Origin: Leucobacter sp. CX169
GTDB lineage: Bacteria > Actinomycetota > Actinomycetes > Actinomycetales > Microbacteriaceae
DNA: 64,000 nt
NCBI RefSeq assembly: GCF_017161405.1
Contig: NZ_CP071051.1
Location: 1,302,001-1,366,000 of the forward strand
Direction of reading: 5' to 3'
Position numbers and translations under genes: made by a program
Notes under the pieces: model-generated
What the model saw: the letters and a program-made list of their open reading frames with translations, nothing else
The model's database searches: none
What the model was told of the DNA's origin: nothing
Shown: in pieces, positions 8,938 through 17,866 of the stretch
Layout: each line of letters opens with the position of its first letter
Numbering within the stretch: position 1 is the stretch's first letter

Positions 8938-10436
8938 ACGAGCACGAGGAACCGAAGCTGACCAGCCGCCGTGCGCGGCGGATGCAGGAGCAATTGGAGA
9001 CCACCGGGATCCCCGTGGTCTCGAGTTCCCCTGCCCCCGCCGAGGAGAATGCTGCGGAAAACGCCGCAGTGACGGCGACTGGCAGCGACGCGATCGAGAT
9101 TTCGCCGGTTGACGAGAATGGCCGGGTGCGCACGCGACGCGAAATGCGCGAGCTACGCGAGGCGGCGCTTGCCCGCCAGGCAGAGGTTGACGCGCCTGTG
9201 GCCGCGCCGCAGACGGACACTGTCGTCGACACCGAGGTCGACGATGAGGTCGAGCCGAGCGCACCGGTTGTGGAATCGACTGAGACCGCGGCAGACCCCC
9301 AGCCCGAAGCGGGAGCCGACGCCGCACCCGCGGATGAACCCGCGATCGCGGCAGACGAGTTCGTTGTCGCCCCGGTCGAGGTTCCTGAGTTTGATGACCG
9401 GCTGGCTCCCACCGAGGCGATGTCGTTCGCGGATCTTCTTGAGGTGTCGACGAGCGCGGCAGCTGAGCCGAGCGAGTCGGCAATCGATGCGCTCGACGAG
9501 AGCGGCACGGACGGATCTGACGAAGAGCTCGAGGGGGAGGCGTCGGTTGCGGCTCCCGCAAAGGGTCGGTTCCGGATGCCCTGGAGTCGCTCGAAGGACG
9601 CGGCGAGCGACGACGAAGCCGCAGTCGAGCCGGAGGCTGACGCGGAGGCGGCAGACGACGAGGCGCCCCAGGAAGAGATTCTTGAGATTGATGGCGACGA
9701 AGACGTTGTCGGAGAACTCGTCGCCGAGGATGTTATGGGTGCAGCAGTCACCTTCGACCACTTCGAGCCCGCAGCCCCCGCCCTGGCGGTAGATGAGGAC
9801 GAGGATGAGGACGAGGACGGCGAAGTTGCCGACGCACCCGCGCCTACCTCGGCTCGCACGAGTTACTCGTTCCCCGACATAGCGCCGCTCGCCGAAGAGC
9901 GTTCGGTCTTCGATGATCCGGCGACGCAGGCGATTCCGGCACTGCCATCGGACGATCTCATCGCTCCGCTGACTGAACGCACCGGCGACTTCGACGACCT
10001 CATCTCGCGCGCAATTGCTGCCGAGGGTGCGACGTCGTCGAACACGGCGGCACTGATCCTGCCGTCGATGCCCGAGGGCACCGACCTGGCCGGACCGTTG
10101 GGGGAGACCGGTGAGCTGTTCGTCACCGGTTCCATCGAGCTGCCGAAGTCGTTAGGCGAGACGGGAGGGCACGCGCGTCTGCACGACTCGATCGAGTCTG
10201 ACCCGCTTGCCGACCTCGGAATCGACTTGAGCGACGAGCCTGTCCCTGATGACTCCGCCCCGGTGTCGGCAACGCGCGCCATCAGCGCGCGAACCGTCGA
10301 GGGATCCGGCGTCGTTGCCCCGCACACCAAGAAGGGGAATCGGCTTCCGCTGATCCTCTCGCTGACCGCCGGCGGGCTGCTGCTCGCCGTGATCGGGCTA
10401 CTGGCCTGGGGCGCGTCAAACGGAATGTTTGGGTAG
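8934..10436 (+). CDS. Large acidic, mostly disordered protein with C-terminal membrane anchor
   Basis: 500 aa. The N-terminus is basic ([13 protein letters not shown]), then most of the protein is Glu/Asp/Ala/Pro-rich and probably disordered. A second Arg-rich patch, [16 protein letters not shown], lies near residue 65. The last 30 residues form a single membrane helix. Repeated short motifs of the type [14 protein letters not shown] and [18 protein letters not shown] occur near 340-410. The start overlaps nadD by 4 nt, and rsfS follows 40 nt later, so it belongs to this operon. I do not recognise a family. The topology suggests a cytoplasmic acidic domain tethered to the membrane. Confidence 0.85.
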   Translation: MNEHEEPKLTSRRARRMQEQLETTGIPVVSSSPAPAEENAAENAAVTATGSDAIEISPVDENGRVRTRREMRELREAALARQAEVDAPVAAPQTDTVVDTEVDDEVEPSAPVVESTETAADPQPEAGADAAPADEPAIAADEFVVAPVEVPEFDDRLAPTEAMSFADLLEVSTSAAAEPSESAIDALDESGTDGSDEELEGEASVAAPAKGRFRMPWSRSKDAASDDEAAVEPEADAEAADDEAPQEEILEIDGDEDVVGELVAEDVMGAAVTFDHFEPAAPALAVDEDEDEDEDGEVADAPAPTSARTSYSFPDIAPLAEERSVFDDPATQAIPALPSDDLIAPLTERTGDFDDLISRAIAAEGATSSNTAALILPSMPEGTDLAGPLGETGELFVTGSIELPKSLGETGGHARLHDSIESDPLADLGIDLSDEPVPDDSAPVSATRAISARTVEGSGVVAPHTKKGNRLPLILSLTAGGLLLAVIGLLAWGASNGMFG

Positions 10437-10476
10437 CCAGTCGGCTCCCGAATTCGTAAATCCATGAAGGAGAAGT

Positions 10477-10842
10477 GTGGCTGCTACTGAGCAGGCGCTG
10501 CGTGAACTGCGGGTTGCAGTACAAGCGGCAGAAGACAAGGGTGCGACCGGGCCTGTGGCCCTGGACGTATCGGAGACGTTCGGCCTGGCCGACGTGTTCC
10601 TCATCGTCGGCGGAAGCGTCGAGCGCAACGTGCAGGCGATCGCTGACGAGATCGAGGACCAGCTGAATGAAGCTGGAACTCGGACGCTTCGGCGCGAGGG
10701 TCGCGAGACCGGGCGCTGGGTGCTGCTGGATTTCGGCGACCTCATCGTGCATGTTTTCCACCAGGAGGAGCGCGAGTTCTACGACCTCGAGCGGCTCTGG
10801 AAGGACTGCCCCGCGATCGCTCTCGACGCGCCCGAGGTGTGA
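10477..10842 (+). CDS. rsfS: Ribosome silencing factor RsfS
   Basis: Binds L14 on the 50S subunit and blocks subunit joining when nutrients are low. The 121-aa protein has the core ALDVSETFGLADVFLIVGG and the C-terminal GRWVLLDFGDLIVHVFH and REFYDLERLW motifs. The start is GTG 10477, preceded by GAAGGAGAA. NadD-RsfS proximity is conserved widely in bacteria. Confidence 0.96.
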   Translation: MAATEQALRELRVAVQAAEDKGATGPVALDVSETFGLADVFLIVGGSVERNVQAIADEIEDQLNEAGTRTLRREGRETGRWVLLDFGDLIVHVFHQEEREFYDLERLWKDCPAIALDAPEV

Positions 10843-10915
10843 CCGATTTGCGGCGGGGGTACCCCTCTGTTGTAAGCTAAATGAGTTGTCGGGCGAGCAT
10901 TCGTCCGACTTCCAC

Positions 10916-10988
10916 GGGTCTGTGGCGCAGTTGGTAGCGCACCTGCATGGCATGCAGGGGGTCAGGGGTTCGAATCCCCTCAGATCCA
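10916..10988 (+). tRNA. tRNA-Ala, anticodon GGC
   Basis: 73 nt fold into a complete cloverleaf. The acceptor stem 10916-10922 pairs with 10981-10987 and includes the G3-U70 pair that marks alanine tRNAs. The anticodon stem CCTGC/GCAGG holds loop ATGGCAT, giving anticodon GGC (reads GCC). The T loop is TTCGAAT. CCA is not encoded. A terminator follows directly. Confidence 0.97.
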
Positions 10989-10997
10989 CGTTTATCG

Positions 10998-11048
10998 AAA
11001 AGCCCGGGCAATGAATCGCAGAAATGCGAAACATCGCCCGGGCTTTTT
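10998..11048 (+). terminator. Intrinsic terminator after tRNA-Ala
   Basis: AAAAGCCCGGGC at 10998-11009 pairs with 11036-11047, with a smaller CGCA/TGCG hairpin inside the loop. A run of five T follows the stem. Confidence 0.85.
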
Positions 11049-11274
11049 GCATGGGTGCGAGACGTGGCTCATGCCCCCGGATCTGACTGACCGTGGTGTA
11101 CCCTCCGAGTCAGGGGCGCGATGGGCGCCTCATGCCATTGTGTCCCGCGCGAGCGGCCAGGTCGGATTTCGGGGAGTCGTCAATGTCATCTTCTTGCACG
11201 CTCCGTTGCGCGACGCTCATTGGCGCCTCCGCGGCGCGTGAGCTACCCCGGCACCGAGAGGGCGCCCCGGCGCC

Positions 11275-12687
11275 ATGGTGCTCGAAAACGTAGACCTCCT
11301 CGTCGTCGGGGGAGGCAAAGCGGGCAAGTCACTCGCAATGGAATGCGCCCGCGCCGGGCAGTCGGTCGCCATGGTGGAACGGGGCATGATCGGCGGGACC
11401 TGCATCAACGTCGCCTGCATCCCGACGAAGACGCTGATTAACAGCGGGCGGATCCTGCAAGACGTTCGACGCGCAGCCGAGTTTGGGATCGCCGGGGCGG
11501 AGGACGTCCGAGCGGAGATCGGGCGGCTCCGCCGGCGCAAGGAGGATGTCGTCGACGCGATGGTCCAGGGGCAGCTCGCGGCGTTCACCGGTTCGGGGAT
11601 GGACCTGATCCTGGGCGAGGCACGCTTCGTCGCCCCACGAACAGTGGAAGTGACGCTGCCGGACGGCGGAGTGCGTACGATTCGCGGCGCCGACGTGGTG
11701 CTGAACCTCGGCGCATCCCCGACGATTCCGAACATTGAGGGGCTCGATCGCGTCGAGGTGCACACGAGCGAGACGCTTCTTCGCCTCGACGCCTTGCCGC
11801 AGAGCATCATCGTCCTCGGCGGCGGCTACATCGGCTGCGAGTTCGCAGACGTCCTCAACACCCTGGGCGTCACCGTCACGGTCGTGCAGCGCGCGGAGCG
11901 ACTGCTGCCGGGGGAGGACCCGGACGTCTCCGAAGAAGTCGCCCAGAGTTTTCGGGCCGCCGGCATCACGCTGCACCTGGGGGAGACGGCGCAGCGGGTG
12001 TCGCGTGCCGACGACGGGACGATTTCGGTCACCCTGAACTCAGGGGTCACCCTCGCTGCATCAGAGGTGCTCGTCGCAGTCGGGCGCACGCCGCAGACAG
12101 CGGGAATCGACCTCGAACGCGCGGGCGTGCGCCTGACTGATCGCGGCTTCGTCGAGGTCGACGAGTATCTCCGCACGAGCGCCGAGCGTGTCTGGGCGGC
12201 GGGCGATGTCGCCGGCAGTCCGCAGTTCACGCACGCCTCCTACGACGACTATCGAGTGCTCGCCCACAACCTCGCGTCGCGTGCCGGAGCGGGCGCGCTG
12301 CGCAGCACGAACGGTCGTCTCATTCCGTACTGCGTTTTCACCACGCCCGAGCTGGCGCGCGTCGGGCTCACCGAGTCGGCGGCGCGTGCGGCCGGCCATC
12401 GTGTGCGCATCGCGCGGATGCCGGTGGCGGCGATTCCCCGGGCGCGCACACTGGGGCACCTCGAGGGCACTTGGAAAGCCGTCATCGACGCCGACAGCCA
12501 CCAGATACTGGGGGCAGCCCTGCGCGGGCCCGAGGCGAGCGAGGCGATCGCCGTCCTGCAGATGGCGATGCTCGCGGCCCTCGAATACACGCGGGTGCGC
12601 GACGCGATCATTGCACATCCCACCATTGCAGAGGGTCTGAACCTCTTGTTCACGCCCGCTTTTCTCGAGGCCGAGGGGACACCATGA
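11275..12687 (+). CDS. FAD-dependent pyridine nucleotide-disulfide oxidoreductase
   Basis: 470 aa of the dihydrolipoamide dehydrogenase / mercuric reductase / glutathione reductase fold. The FAD-binding motif is VGGGKAG near residue 11. The redox-active pair is GGTCINVACIPTK with C43 and C48. A second nucleotide-binding motif VLGGGYIGCEFAD lies near 180, and AAGDVAG near 310. The C-terminal HPTIAEGL supplies the His-Glu pair of the active site. No metal-binding domain precedes it, so mercury reduction is not indicated. The substrate is unknown. It ends in an ATGA overlap with a membrane gene. The ATG lacks a good ribosome binding site, so the start is less certain. Confidence 0.85.
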   Translation: MVLENVDLLVVGGGKAGKSLAMECARAGQSVAMVERGMIGGTCINVACIPTKTLINSGRILQDVRRAAEFGIAGAEDVRAEIGRLRRRKEDVVDAMVQGQLAAFTGSGMDLILGEARFVAPRTVEVTLPDGGVRTIRGADVVLNLGASPTIPNIEGLDRVEVHTSETLLRLDALPQSIIVLGGGYIGCEFADVLNTLGVTVTVVQRAERLLPGEDPDVSEEVAQSFRAAGITLHLGETAQRVSRADDGTISVTLNSGVTLAASEVLVAVGRTPQTAGIDLERAGVRLTDRGFVEVDEYLRTSAERVWAAGDVAGSPQFTHASYDDYRVLAHNLASRAGAGALRSTNGRLIPYCVFTTPELARVGLTESAARAAGHRVRIARMPVAAIPRARTLGHLEGTWKAVIDADSHQILGAALRGPEASEAIAVLQMAMLAALEYTRVRDAIIAHPTIAEGLNLLFTPAFLEAEGTP

Positions 12688-13802
12688 GCGAGCTCGACGA
12701 ACTCGACGCACTCCGTGATCGGGTGGCTTCACTCGAGCGCGAGAATCGGACGCTCCAGCGCCCCACGCGTTCCGGGTGGCTACGGTCTACCTTGGCGGTC
12801 ATTCTGATCACGCTGGGCGTTGTCCTTGCTCCCGTCGCGGTGCTCGGAGCGTGGGCGAGGCTCGAGCTCGTCGACACCGACCGTTTCGTTGCGACCTTGG
12901 GGCCTCTGGCGCAGGATCCTGCCGTGCAAGCACTCATCGCGACCGAGGTGACGGCCGCGATCAACGATCAGGTCGACGTTCCGGGCATGGTGCGGGACGT
13001 CGCCGACGGCATTCGAGGGCTGGGACTACCGCCCCGGACGGAAGCCGCGCTGGGACTGCTGGAAGGTCCCGCTGCGATGGGGATCGAGGCGATGATTGGC
13101 GACGTTGTCACGAACGTGGTTGCGTCCCCGCGGTTCGCCGGAGTCTGGAGCCAGACCCTGGCGCTGGCGCACTCCGAAACCATCGCAGTCATCCAAGACC
13201 AACCGGGGTCTGCGCTCGGACTCGCCTCGGACGGCATGCTCTCCCTGCGGCTTGGCGTCGTGGCCGAGGCGGTGCAGAAGGAACTCGTCGACCGCGGGGT
13301 GGCGTTCGCGGCGGCAATTCCCGACGTGGATCGCGAGATTCCCATCGTGCAGTCCGAATCCCTCGGGCAGATTCGCGTGGGCTACCAGCTCGTGGCAACA
13401 GTGGGATACTGGCTGCCCTGGGTCTCGCTCGTGCTCGTCGCCGGGGGCGTGCTCGTGGCGAAGCGCCGCCTGCGCGCGTTCGCCTGGGCGGCGGCGGCTC
13501 TCACTGCGGCGTTCGGGCTCCTCGCGCTGGGCGTCAACCTGGGGCGTGCACTCTTTCTCGGCGAGGTCAGTCCCTCTCTCCTCCCGGCCGATGCCGCCAC
13601 TGCGATGTATGGCCAGCTCACCGCGGCCCTCGCGGCGACGGCAGTCACCGGGATGGTCTTCTCGGGGCTCGTCGCCCTGGGGGCCTGGCTCGCGGGGGCG
13701 TCCCGTTCGGCTCAGTCGGTGCGTGCCGCCGGCGCGGGCGCATTCCGAAAAATACGCGGGCGTGCCCCCGACACGGCTCTGCGCACGCACCCGCTAGATT
13801 AG
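12684..13802 (+). CDS. Integral membrane protein of unknown function
   Basis: 372 aa starting in the stop codon of the oxidoreductase (ATGA). A short coiled-coil N-terminus (ELDALRDRVASLERENR) leads to one membrane helix near residues 35-57. A soluble, presumably extracytoplasmic segment of about 190 residues begins LVDTDRFVATLGPLAQDP. Three further helices lie near 235-345. This layout and the DTDRFV...PLA motif are shared with uncharacterised actinobacterial membrane proteins; no function is known to me. The overlap suggests joint expression with the reductase. Confidence 0.8.
   Translation: MSELDELDALRDRVASLERENRTLQRPTRSGWLRSTLAVILITLGVVLAPVAVLGAWARLELVDTDRFVATLGPLAQDPAVQALIATEVTAAINDQVDVPGMVRDVADGIRGLGLPPRTEAALGLLEGPAAMGIEAMIGDVVTNVVASPRFAGVWSQTLALAHSETIAVIQDQPGSALGLASDGMLSLRLGVVAEAVQKELVDRGVAFAAAIPDVDREIPIVQSESLGQIRVGYQLVATVGYWLPWVSLVLVAGGVLVAKRRLRAFAWAAAALTAAFGLLALGVNLGRALFLGEVSPSLLPADAATAMYGQLTAALAATAVTGMVFSGLVALGAWLAGASRSAQSVRAAGAGAFRKIRGRAPDTALRTHPLD
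13795..13800 (+). promoter_or_regulatory. Possible -10 hexamer for the DUF4870-like gene
   Basis: TAGATT overlaps the end of the preceding gene and lies about 50 nt before ATG 13852. No clear -35. Confidence 0.3.
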
Positions 13803-13851
13803 GCACGCGCCGGCAGTCCGCTGCGCATCACCCTCGCCGGAAAGTGCCCCG

Positions 13852-14334
13852 ATGTCTGATCCTGTATTCCAGCCCGCCCCGCAGCAGCCGCTGACTCCCC
13901 AGCCCGCCTATCCGCTGCAGCAGCAGTATGTGCAGCAGCCCCCTACCGGCCGCAAGTCGTGGGCGCTTGGCTTTTTGGCCTACATTCCCGCGCCCCTGGT
14001 GGGCATCGTGATTGCCGGCATCGTCATGGCCGCGGTCTATCCATCGACGAAGCGCAGGGGCATCCCGCTGGCCACGGAGAATGCGCGCATTGCCGCAAAC
14101 TGGGGCCTGACCGTGCTCAGTGTCGTCGTGCTCTTGGGGCTGTACGTCCTCACCCTCGCGGTCGGATTCCCTGAGACGAAATCGGCCGGGTTCTTCCCGA
14201 TCGGGTTCGCTGTCCTGGGTTACGTCGTGCTCGCCATCGCGCACGCGATTGTCACGATTGCGGGCACGGTCATCAGCGGAACTCGCGTCTTCCGCAATCC
14301 GCTCGCGATCCCGTTCCTGCGCCCGAGCGCCTAG
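13852..14334 (+). CDS. DUF4870-like small membrane protein
   Basis: 160 aa. A Pro/Gln-rich cytoplasmic head (residues 1-35) is followed by three to four helices, with TENARIAANWGL between helices as in DUF4870 proteins. Function of the family is unknown. GGAAAG precedes the ATG. It converges with the next gene, and the two share the four bases CTAG as both stop codons. Confidence 0.75.
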   Translation: MSDPVFQPAPQQPLTPQPAYPLQQQYVQQPPTGRKSWALGFLAYIPAPLVGIVIAGIVMAAVYPSTKRRGIPLATENARIAANWGLTVLSVVVLLGLYVLTLAVGFPETKSAGFFPIGFAVLGYVVLAIAHAIVTIAGTVISGTRVFRNPLAIPFLRPSA

Positions 14335-15008
14335 GCGCGATCGCGGCGACGTCCCCACCACAGCACGGCGGCGCCCACGGCGACGATCGCGATGGCGATG
14401 CCGATGATGTACCCGGTCACCCCGAGGAACCCTCCGGGCACCAGATGCGGGTTGAGGAAGGGATACGGATACCACCAGGGCTCCCCGGTGACGGGGTTGA
14501 CCGTGATCGGACCCCGGATCAGTGTGTATGCCACCCAGGCGATCGGGTAAGCCGCGATCGTCAGGATCCTGCCCCAACCCAGCCCGCGTCGTCCCGGGGC
14601 GACGAGGAGATCGAGGAGCAGGATCAGCGGGGCGATGACGTGCAGCACCTCGTTCGACCAGGGCACCGTGGTGCCCTGCGGCAGCGCGACGCCGCGGAGC
14701 AGCGTGTTGTAGACGATGCCGGTCACGATCATGTAGGTCGTGACCGAGGCCAGCAAGGCGGCGAACCAGATCGGCTCACGGGATTCGGTGGCGGGTCGGC
14801 GCCAGCTCAGGAACGCGCCGACGGCTAGCGTCACCATGGCCAGCAAGTTCGACTGAATCGTGAAGAAGCTCATGAAGTTCACCGCGGTAGTCGCGACGTC
14901 GCGATGATGGTCGATCGCGCCAGTGATGGTGACGGACAATTGAGCGATGACGGCGGCGAGAATCAGGGCAGCCCCCGCCAGGCGTACCCAGGGCCAGACG
15001 CGGGTCAC
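14331..15008 (-). CDS. Pr6Pr family membrane protein
   Basis: 225 aa with about six helices. Conserved features of the Pr6Pr (FAR-17a/AIG1-like) group are FFTIQSNLLA, PWSNEVLHVIAP and the WWYPYPFLNP segment. Biochemical function in bacteria is not established. Its start overlaps the stop of the LapA-like gene by 4 nt, so both are one minus-strand unit. Confidence 0.85.
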   Translation of the reverse strand: MTRVWPWVRLAGAALILAAVIAQLSVTITGAIDHHRDVATTAVNFMSFFTIQSNLLAMVTLAVGAFLSWRRPATESREPIWFAALLASVTTYMIVTGIVYNTLLRGVALPQGTTVPWSNEVLHVIAPLILLLDLLVAPGRRGLGWGRILTIAAYPIAWVAYTLIRGPITVNPVTGEPWWYPYPFLNPHLVPGGFLGVTGYIIGIAIAIVAVGAAVLWWGRRRDRA

Positions 15009-15280
15009 TTCTTCTTGCGCCGTCCGCGGAACCAGGGGAAGAGCGAGCCGATGACGACTCCCATGAGCAGCACGCCGAGGAACCAGATCCAGACGGGCAT
15101 CACGAAGCGAAACCCGAGGAACATGATTGTTCCCTGATTCAGGTTCGAGAAGACGAAGGCGAGCGAGATCGCCAGCAGGATCAATGCGGTGATCGTTTTG
15201 CCCGACATCGAGCGTCGCTGCTCGGGGCTCGACGGGGCTGGCGATGGACGGGGCGTGTTCGGGACAGGTGCAGAAGTCAT
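15005..15280 (-). CDS. LapA-domain (DUF1049) small membrane protein
   Basis: 91 aa. A Pro-rich head of about 25 residues is followed by two helices separated by FSNLNQGTIMFLGFRFVMPV, the signature of the lipopolysaccharide assembly protein A domain. In actinobacteria the role is unknown, since they lack LPS. AGGAGGCCTCC precedes the ATG at 15280, fixing this start; longer in-frame extensions upstream are antisense to the response regulator. Confidence 0.85.
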   Translation of the reverse strand: MTSAPVPNTPRPSPAPSSPEQRRSMSGKTITALILLAISLAFVFSNLNQGTIMFLGFRFVMPVWIWFLGVLLMGVVIGSLFPWFRGRRKKK

Positions 15281-15379
15281 GGAGGCCTCCTCAGGCAAGT
15301 GGCTCAATGCTATGGCCCGGTGATCGCATTTTGGCGGAACGGCTCTGCATTTCTCACGCCGATGCTCTTCGGCAATTGA

Positions 15380-15385
15380 TACGCT
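15380..15385 (+). promoter_or_regulatory. -10 hexamer, probable leaderless promoter of the response regulator
   Basis: TACGCT, then 6 nt, then ATG 15392. Confidence 0.5.
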
Positions 15386-15391
15386 CGGAAA

Positions 15392-16048
15392 ATGAAGACT
15401 CAGTGGACTCGACGTGTGCTGTACGTGGAGGACCAGCAGGCCATGCGAGTGCTCACCGCCGCCGTCTTTGAGAGCGCCGGGTTTGCAGTGATGAGCGCCT
15501 CCTCGGCACACGCGGCACTCGACATGCTGGAGGAGTGGGACCCGGATGTATTGGTCACCGACATCGAGCTGGGATCGCGTCCCGATGGCGTTGAACTCGC
15601 CCACATCGCCCGACGGCTTGCGCCGCATCTGGGCATCGTGTTCGTGACGAGCTTCCCGCGCGCGGCGCATCCGCAGGGTCAGGATGCGATCCTCGGAGCA
15701 GTCCACCTCGACAAGACACAGATCACTTCTCCGGACGACCTCGTAGCGGCGCTCGAGCAGGCGCTGCGTGCTCGCGAGGACCAGCCGATGGCGGCGACGG
15801 TGCCGGCTGACTTGCCAGCGGGGATCGGGGCGCTCACCGAACACCAGCGTCGTGTGCTGTCCCTGATCGCTGCGGGGCTCTCCAACACGGAAATCGCCGC
15901 GCGCACCGACGCGTCGGTGCGCGCGGTCGAACGCACGGTGGCTCGGGTGTTTGACACGCTTGGCGTTTCGCGGGTGAGCGCGGTCAATCCGCGGGTGGTG
16001 GCTGCCAACGAGTACAATCGGCTCTTCGGCCCCCTCGTCCCGACGTGA
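15392..16048 (+). CDS. LuxR-type (NarL-like) response regulator
   Basis: 218 aa. The receiver domain has acidic residues E13/D14, the phosphoacceptor D57 in VLVTDIEL, and K108 in HLDKT. The LuxR helix-turn-helix lies near 148-200 (LTEHQRRVLSLIAAGLSNTEIA). The stop overlaps the start of the sensor-like gene (GTGA), so they form a two-component pair. Target genes are unknown; the adjacent membrane protein operon and carboxylesterase are candidates by position only. Confidence 0.88.
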   Translation: MKTQWTRRVLYVEDQQAMRVLTAAVFESAGFAVMSASSAHAALDMLEEWDPDVLVTDIELGSRPDGVELAHIARRLAPHLGIVFVTSFPRAAHPQGQDAILGAVHLDKTQITSPDDLVAALEQALRAREDQPMAATVPADLPAGIGALTEHQRRVLSLIAAGLSNTEIAARTDASVRAVERTVARVFDTLGVSRVSAVNPRVVAANEYNRLFGPLVPT

Positions 16049-17772
16049 CGCTGCGTCGGCCGTTCGCCCAGGTCGGCCAGGTCCTCTCGCACGGCTCGTT
16101 CTTCTCGGTGTGGTCATGGTTGGTCACTGCACCGTTCGCGATCACCCTCCTGGGAGGGTACGACTCCGCGACGACCCCCACGCAGCGGATGCTGGGTATC
16201 GCTGTCGCGGCGGGAGTACACGTCGTCATTGGCGGCGTGGGAAGCATTGGCGCGCTGCTCGAGCGCCGGGTTCGCGCCGCGGCCGCGCGCACGGCGGTGG
16301 TACTCGCAACGATGGCGGTGCTGGGTGCGTTGCGCCCGCTTTTCACCCAAGCGCTTATGGAGTTGGCCGGAGTGCCCGGCCTGCCCGTGCCCATGGCCGG
16401 CAGGATCCTGACCAATCTCCTCGTCATCTCGATCTCGCTCACGCTCATCGCGCTCGCGACCTCGACGCTGCGCCGCCGGCGGGAGGTGCTTGCCTCGCTC
16501 GCCACCGTGACGCGAGCACTTGAATGCGAGCGGACGGCGGGGTCGAAGCTACGTGCGAGCGCGAGCGCGGCCGTGTATAGGGGCCGGGAGCGCCTCCTCG
16601 CCGCCGTCCCAGAGGGGGTGCTCGGCATCGGGCCGGGGGAGCGCTCGACGGTGCTGCTGGCATTCTCCGAGGGGATTGTGCGACCCGTCGCGCACGAGTT
16701 CAGTGCGCTGCGGGAAACAGACCTGGCCTCGGCCAATCCCGATTCCGAGCACGGCTTTCCAGCCTCGGCGGAGCGGGAGATTTCCCCACACCTCTGGGTG
16801 CTCTCGCCCCCGCCAATCGGGCTCCCGACGCTGCTCTACGTGCTGATCTTCCTCCCGTTTCTATTGCAGCGCGCCGGGGCCGGCCCCACCCTCTGGGCAG
16901 TACTCGTCGTGGGCGGCTGCGGGGCGCTCGCCGAGAATGCCCTGGCTCGTGGCGTGGATCGGTGTGCACCGCGCACCGGTCGGGGCCGCGCCCTGTCCCT
17001 GCTGGTCGGATACACGGTTGTGTCAATCGCGCTCTCAGCCGCAGCGTGGCTGGTGTTGCCGGAGGCGGGCATCTCGGCGGTGGGACCCGTCACCTATCTC
17101 GTGATCGCTGTGGCAAGCGGGCTCTGCGCGGGCCACGTTCTTCGGCTCGCCGCTGAGGAGGAGCGCCTGGCCGCCCAGCTCCTCCGGTACCGCGCCGATG
17201 AGTACGAGGGTCGGCGCTCGGCGGAACAGGTACTCGCCGACGCCGCGGAGTGGGTGCACGGCGAAGTGCAGTCTGCGTGCCTCACAGCTGTCGTTTTCCT
17301 GTCCCAACACGACGATCAGCGGGCTTGGGAGCGCGAGCTCGGGACCATCCGTGCGGCGATCGAGCGCATCGACGAGCCGAGGTCACCGGTCGCCTTTTCG
17401 CGGCAGGCCGTTGAGGAAGTGCTGGCGGCCTGGGGGCGCGTGATTGATTGCGACCTGTCGTGCGACGCGAACGTCTGGCCGATACTCGACGCGTCACCTG
17501 CGTCGGGCCGGGTCGTGGTCGACGCGCTCTCGGAGGCACTCACGAACATCTTGCGGCACGCGGCCCGCCCGATCGCGCGGGTTCGGCTCGAACTCGAAGC
17601 CGGCGCGGTGACGCTTCGGGTTTCGTCGCCCGGAACGCTGGAGCACCTCGTTGCGGGAGGCTCGGGCGTGCGCGAATTGCGCCGCCGGGCGGACCGGGTC
17701 GAACTCACCGAGTCGATGGGCACGGTGCAACTCACCGTCGGGGTGCGCGTCGGGGCGCAGGCTCAGTCGTAA
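16045..17772 (+). CDS. Membrane sensor histidine kinase-like protein, divergent
   Basis: 575 aa. Two groups of helices (about residues 15-150 and 265-370) flank a soluble loop. A segment EWVHGEVQSACL near 400 resembles the dimerisation helix of HisKA_3-type kinases, with His followed by Gly where Asp/Glu is usual. A degenerate ATPase domain follows, with the N-box-like EALTNILRHA and the G-box-like GGSGVRELRRRADRV. It overlaps the response regulator by 4 nt. Partnership is strongly implied by context. Whether it autophosphorylates in the usual way is uncertain. Confidence 0.8.
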   Translation: MTLRRPFAQVGQVLSHGSFFSVWSWLVTAPFAITLLGGYDSATTPTQRMLGIAVAAGVHVVIGGVGSIGALLERRVRAAAARTAVVLATMAVLGALRPLFTQALMELAGVPGLPVPMAGRILTNLLVISISLTLIALATSTLRRRREVLASLATVTRALECERTAGSKLRASASAAVYRGRERLLAAVPEGVLGIGPGERSTVLLAFSEGIVRPVAHEFSALRETDLASANPDSEHGFPASAEREISPHLWVLSPPPIGLPTLLYVLIFLPFLLQRAGAGPTLWAVLVVGGCGALAENALARGVDRCAPRTGRGRALSLLVGYTVVSIALSAAAWLVLPEAGISAVGPVTYLVIAVASGLCAGHVLRLAAEEERLAAQLLRYRADEYEGRRSAEQVLADAAEWVHGEVQSACLTAVVFLSQHDDQRAWERELGTIRAAIERIDEPRSPVAFSRQAVEEVLAAWGRVIDCDLSCDANVWPILDASPASGRVVVDALSEALTNILRHAARPIARVRLELEAGAVTLRVSSPGTLEHLVAGGSGVRELRRRADRVELTESMGTVQLTVGVRVGAQAQS

Positions 17773-17866
17773 TTTCCCCCTCCACGGCTCCGTCGGCTAC
17801 GGGGTCGCGATACCGTCACCCCAGCGCCAGTGCGAGGGGCACGGCGCCAGGGGGAGGACGTTTACT

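Noticed and set aside
11275-12687. Mercuric reductase
   Set aside because: The redox core fits the family, but there is no metal-binding N-terminal domain, no C-terminal cysteine pair and no mer neighbours.
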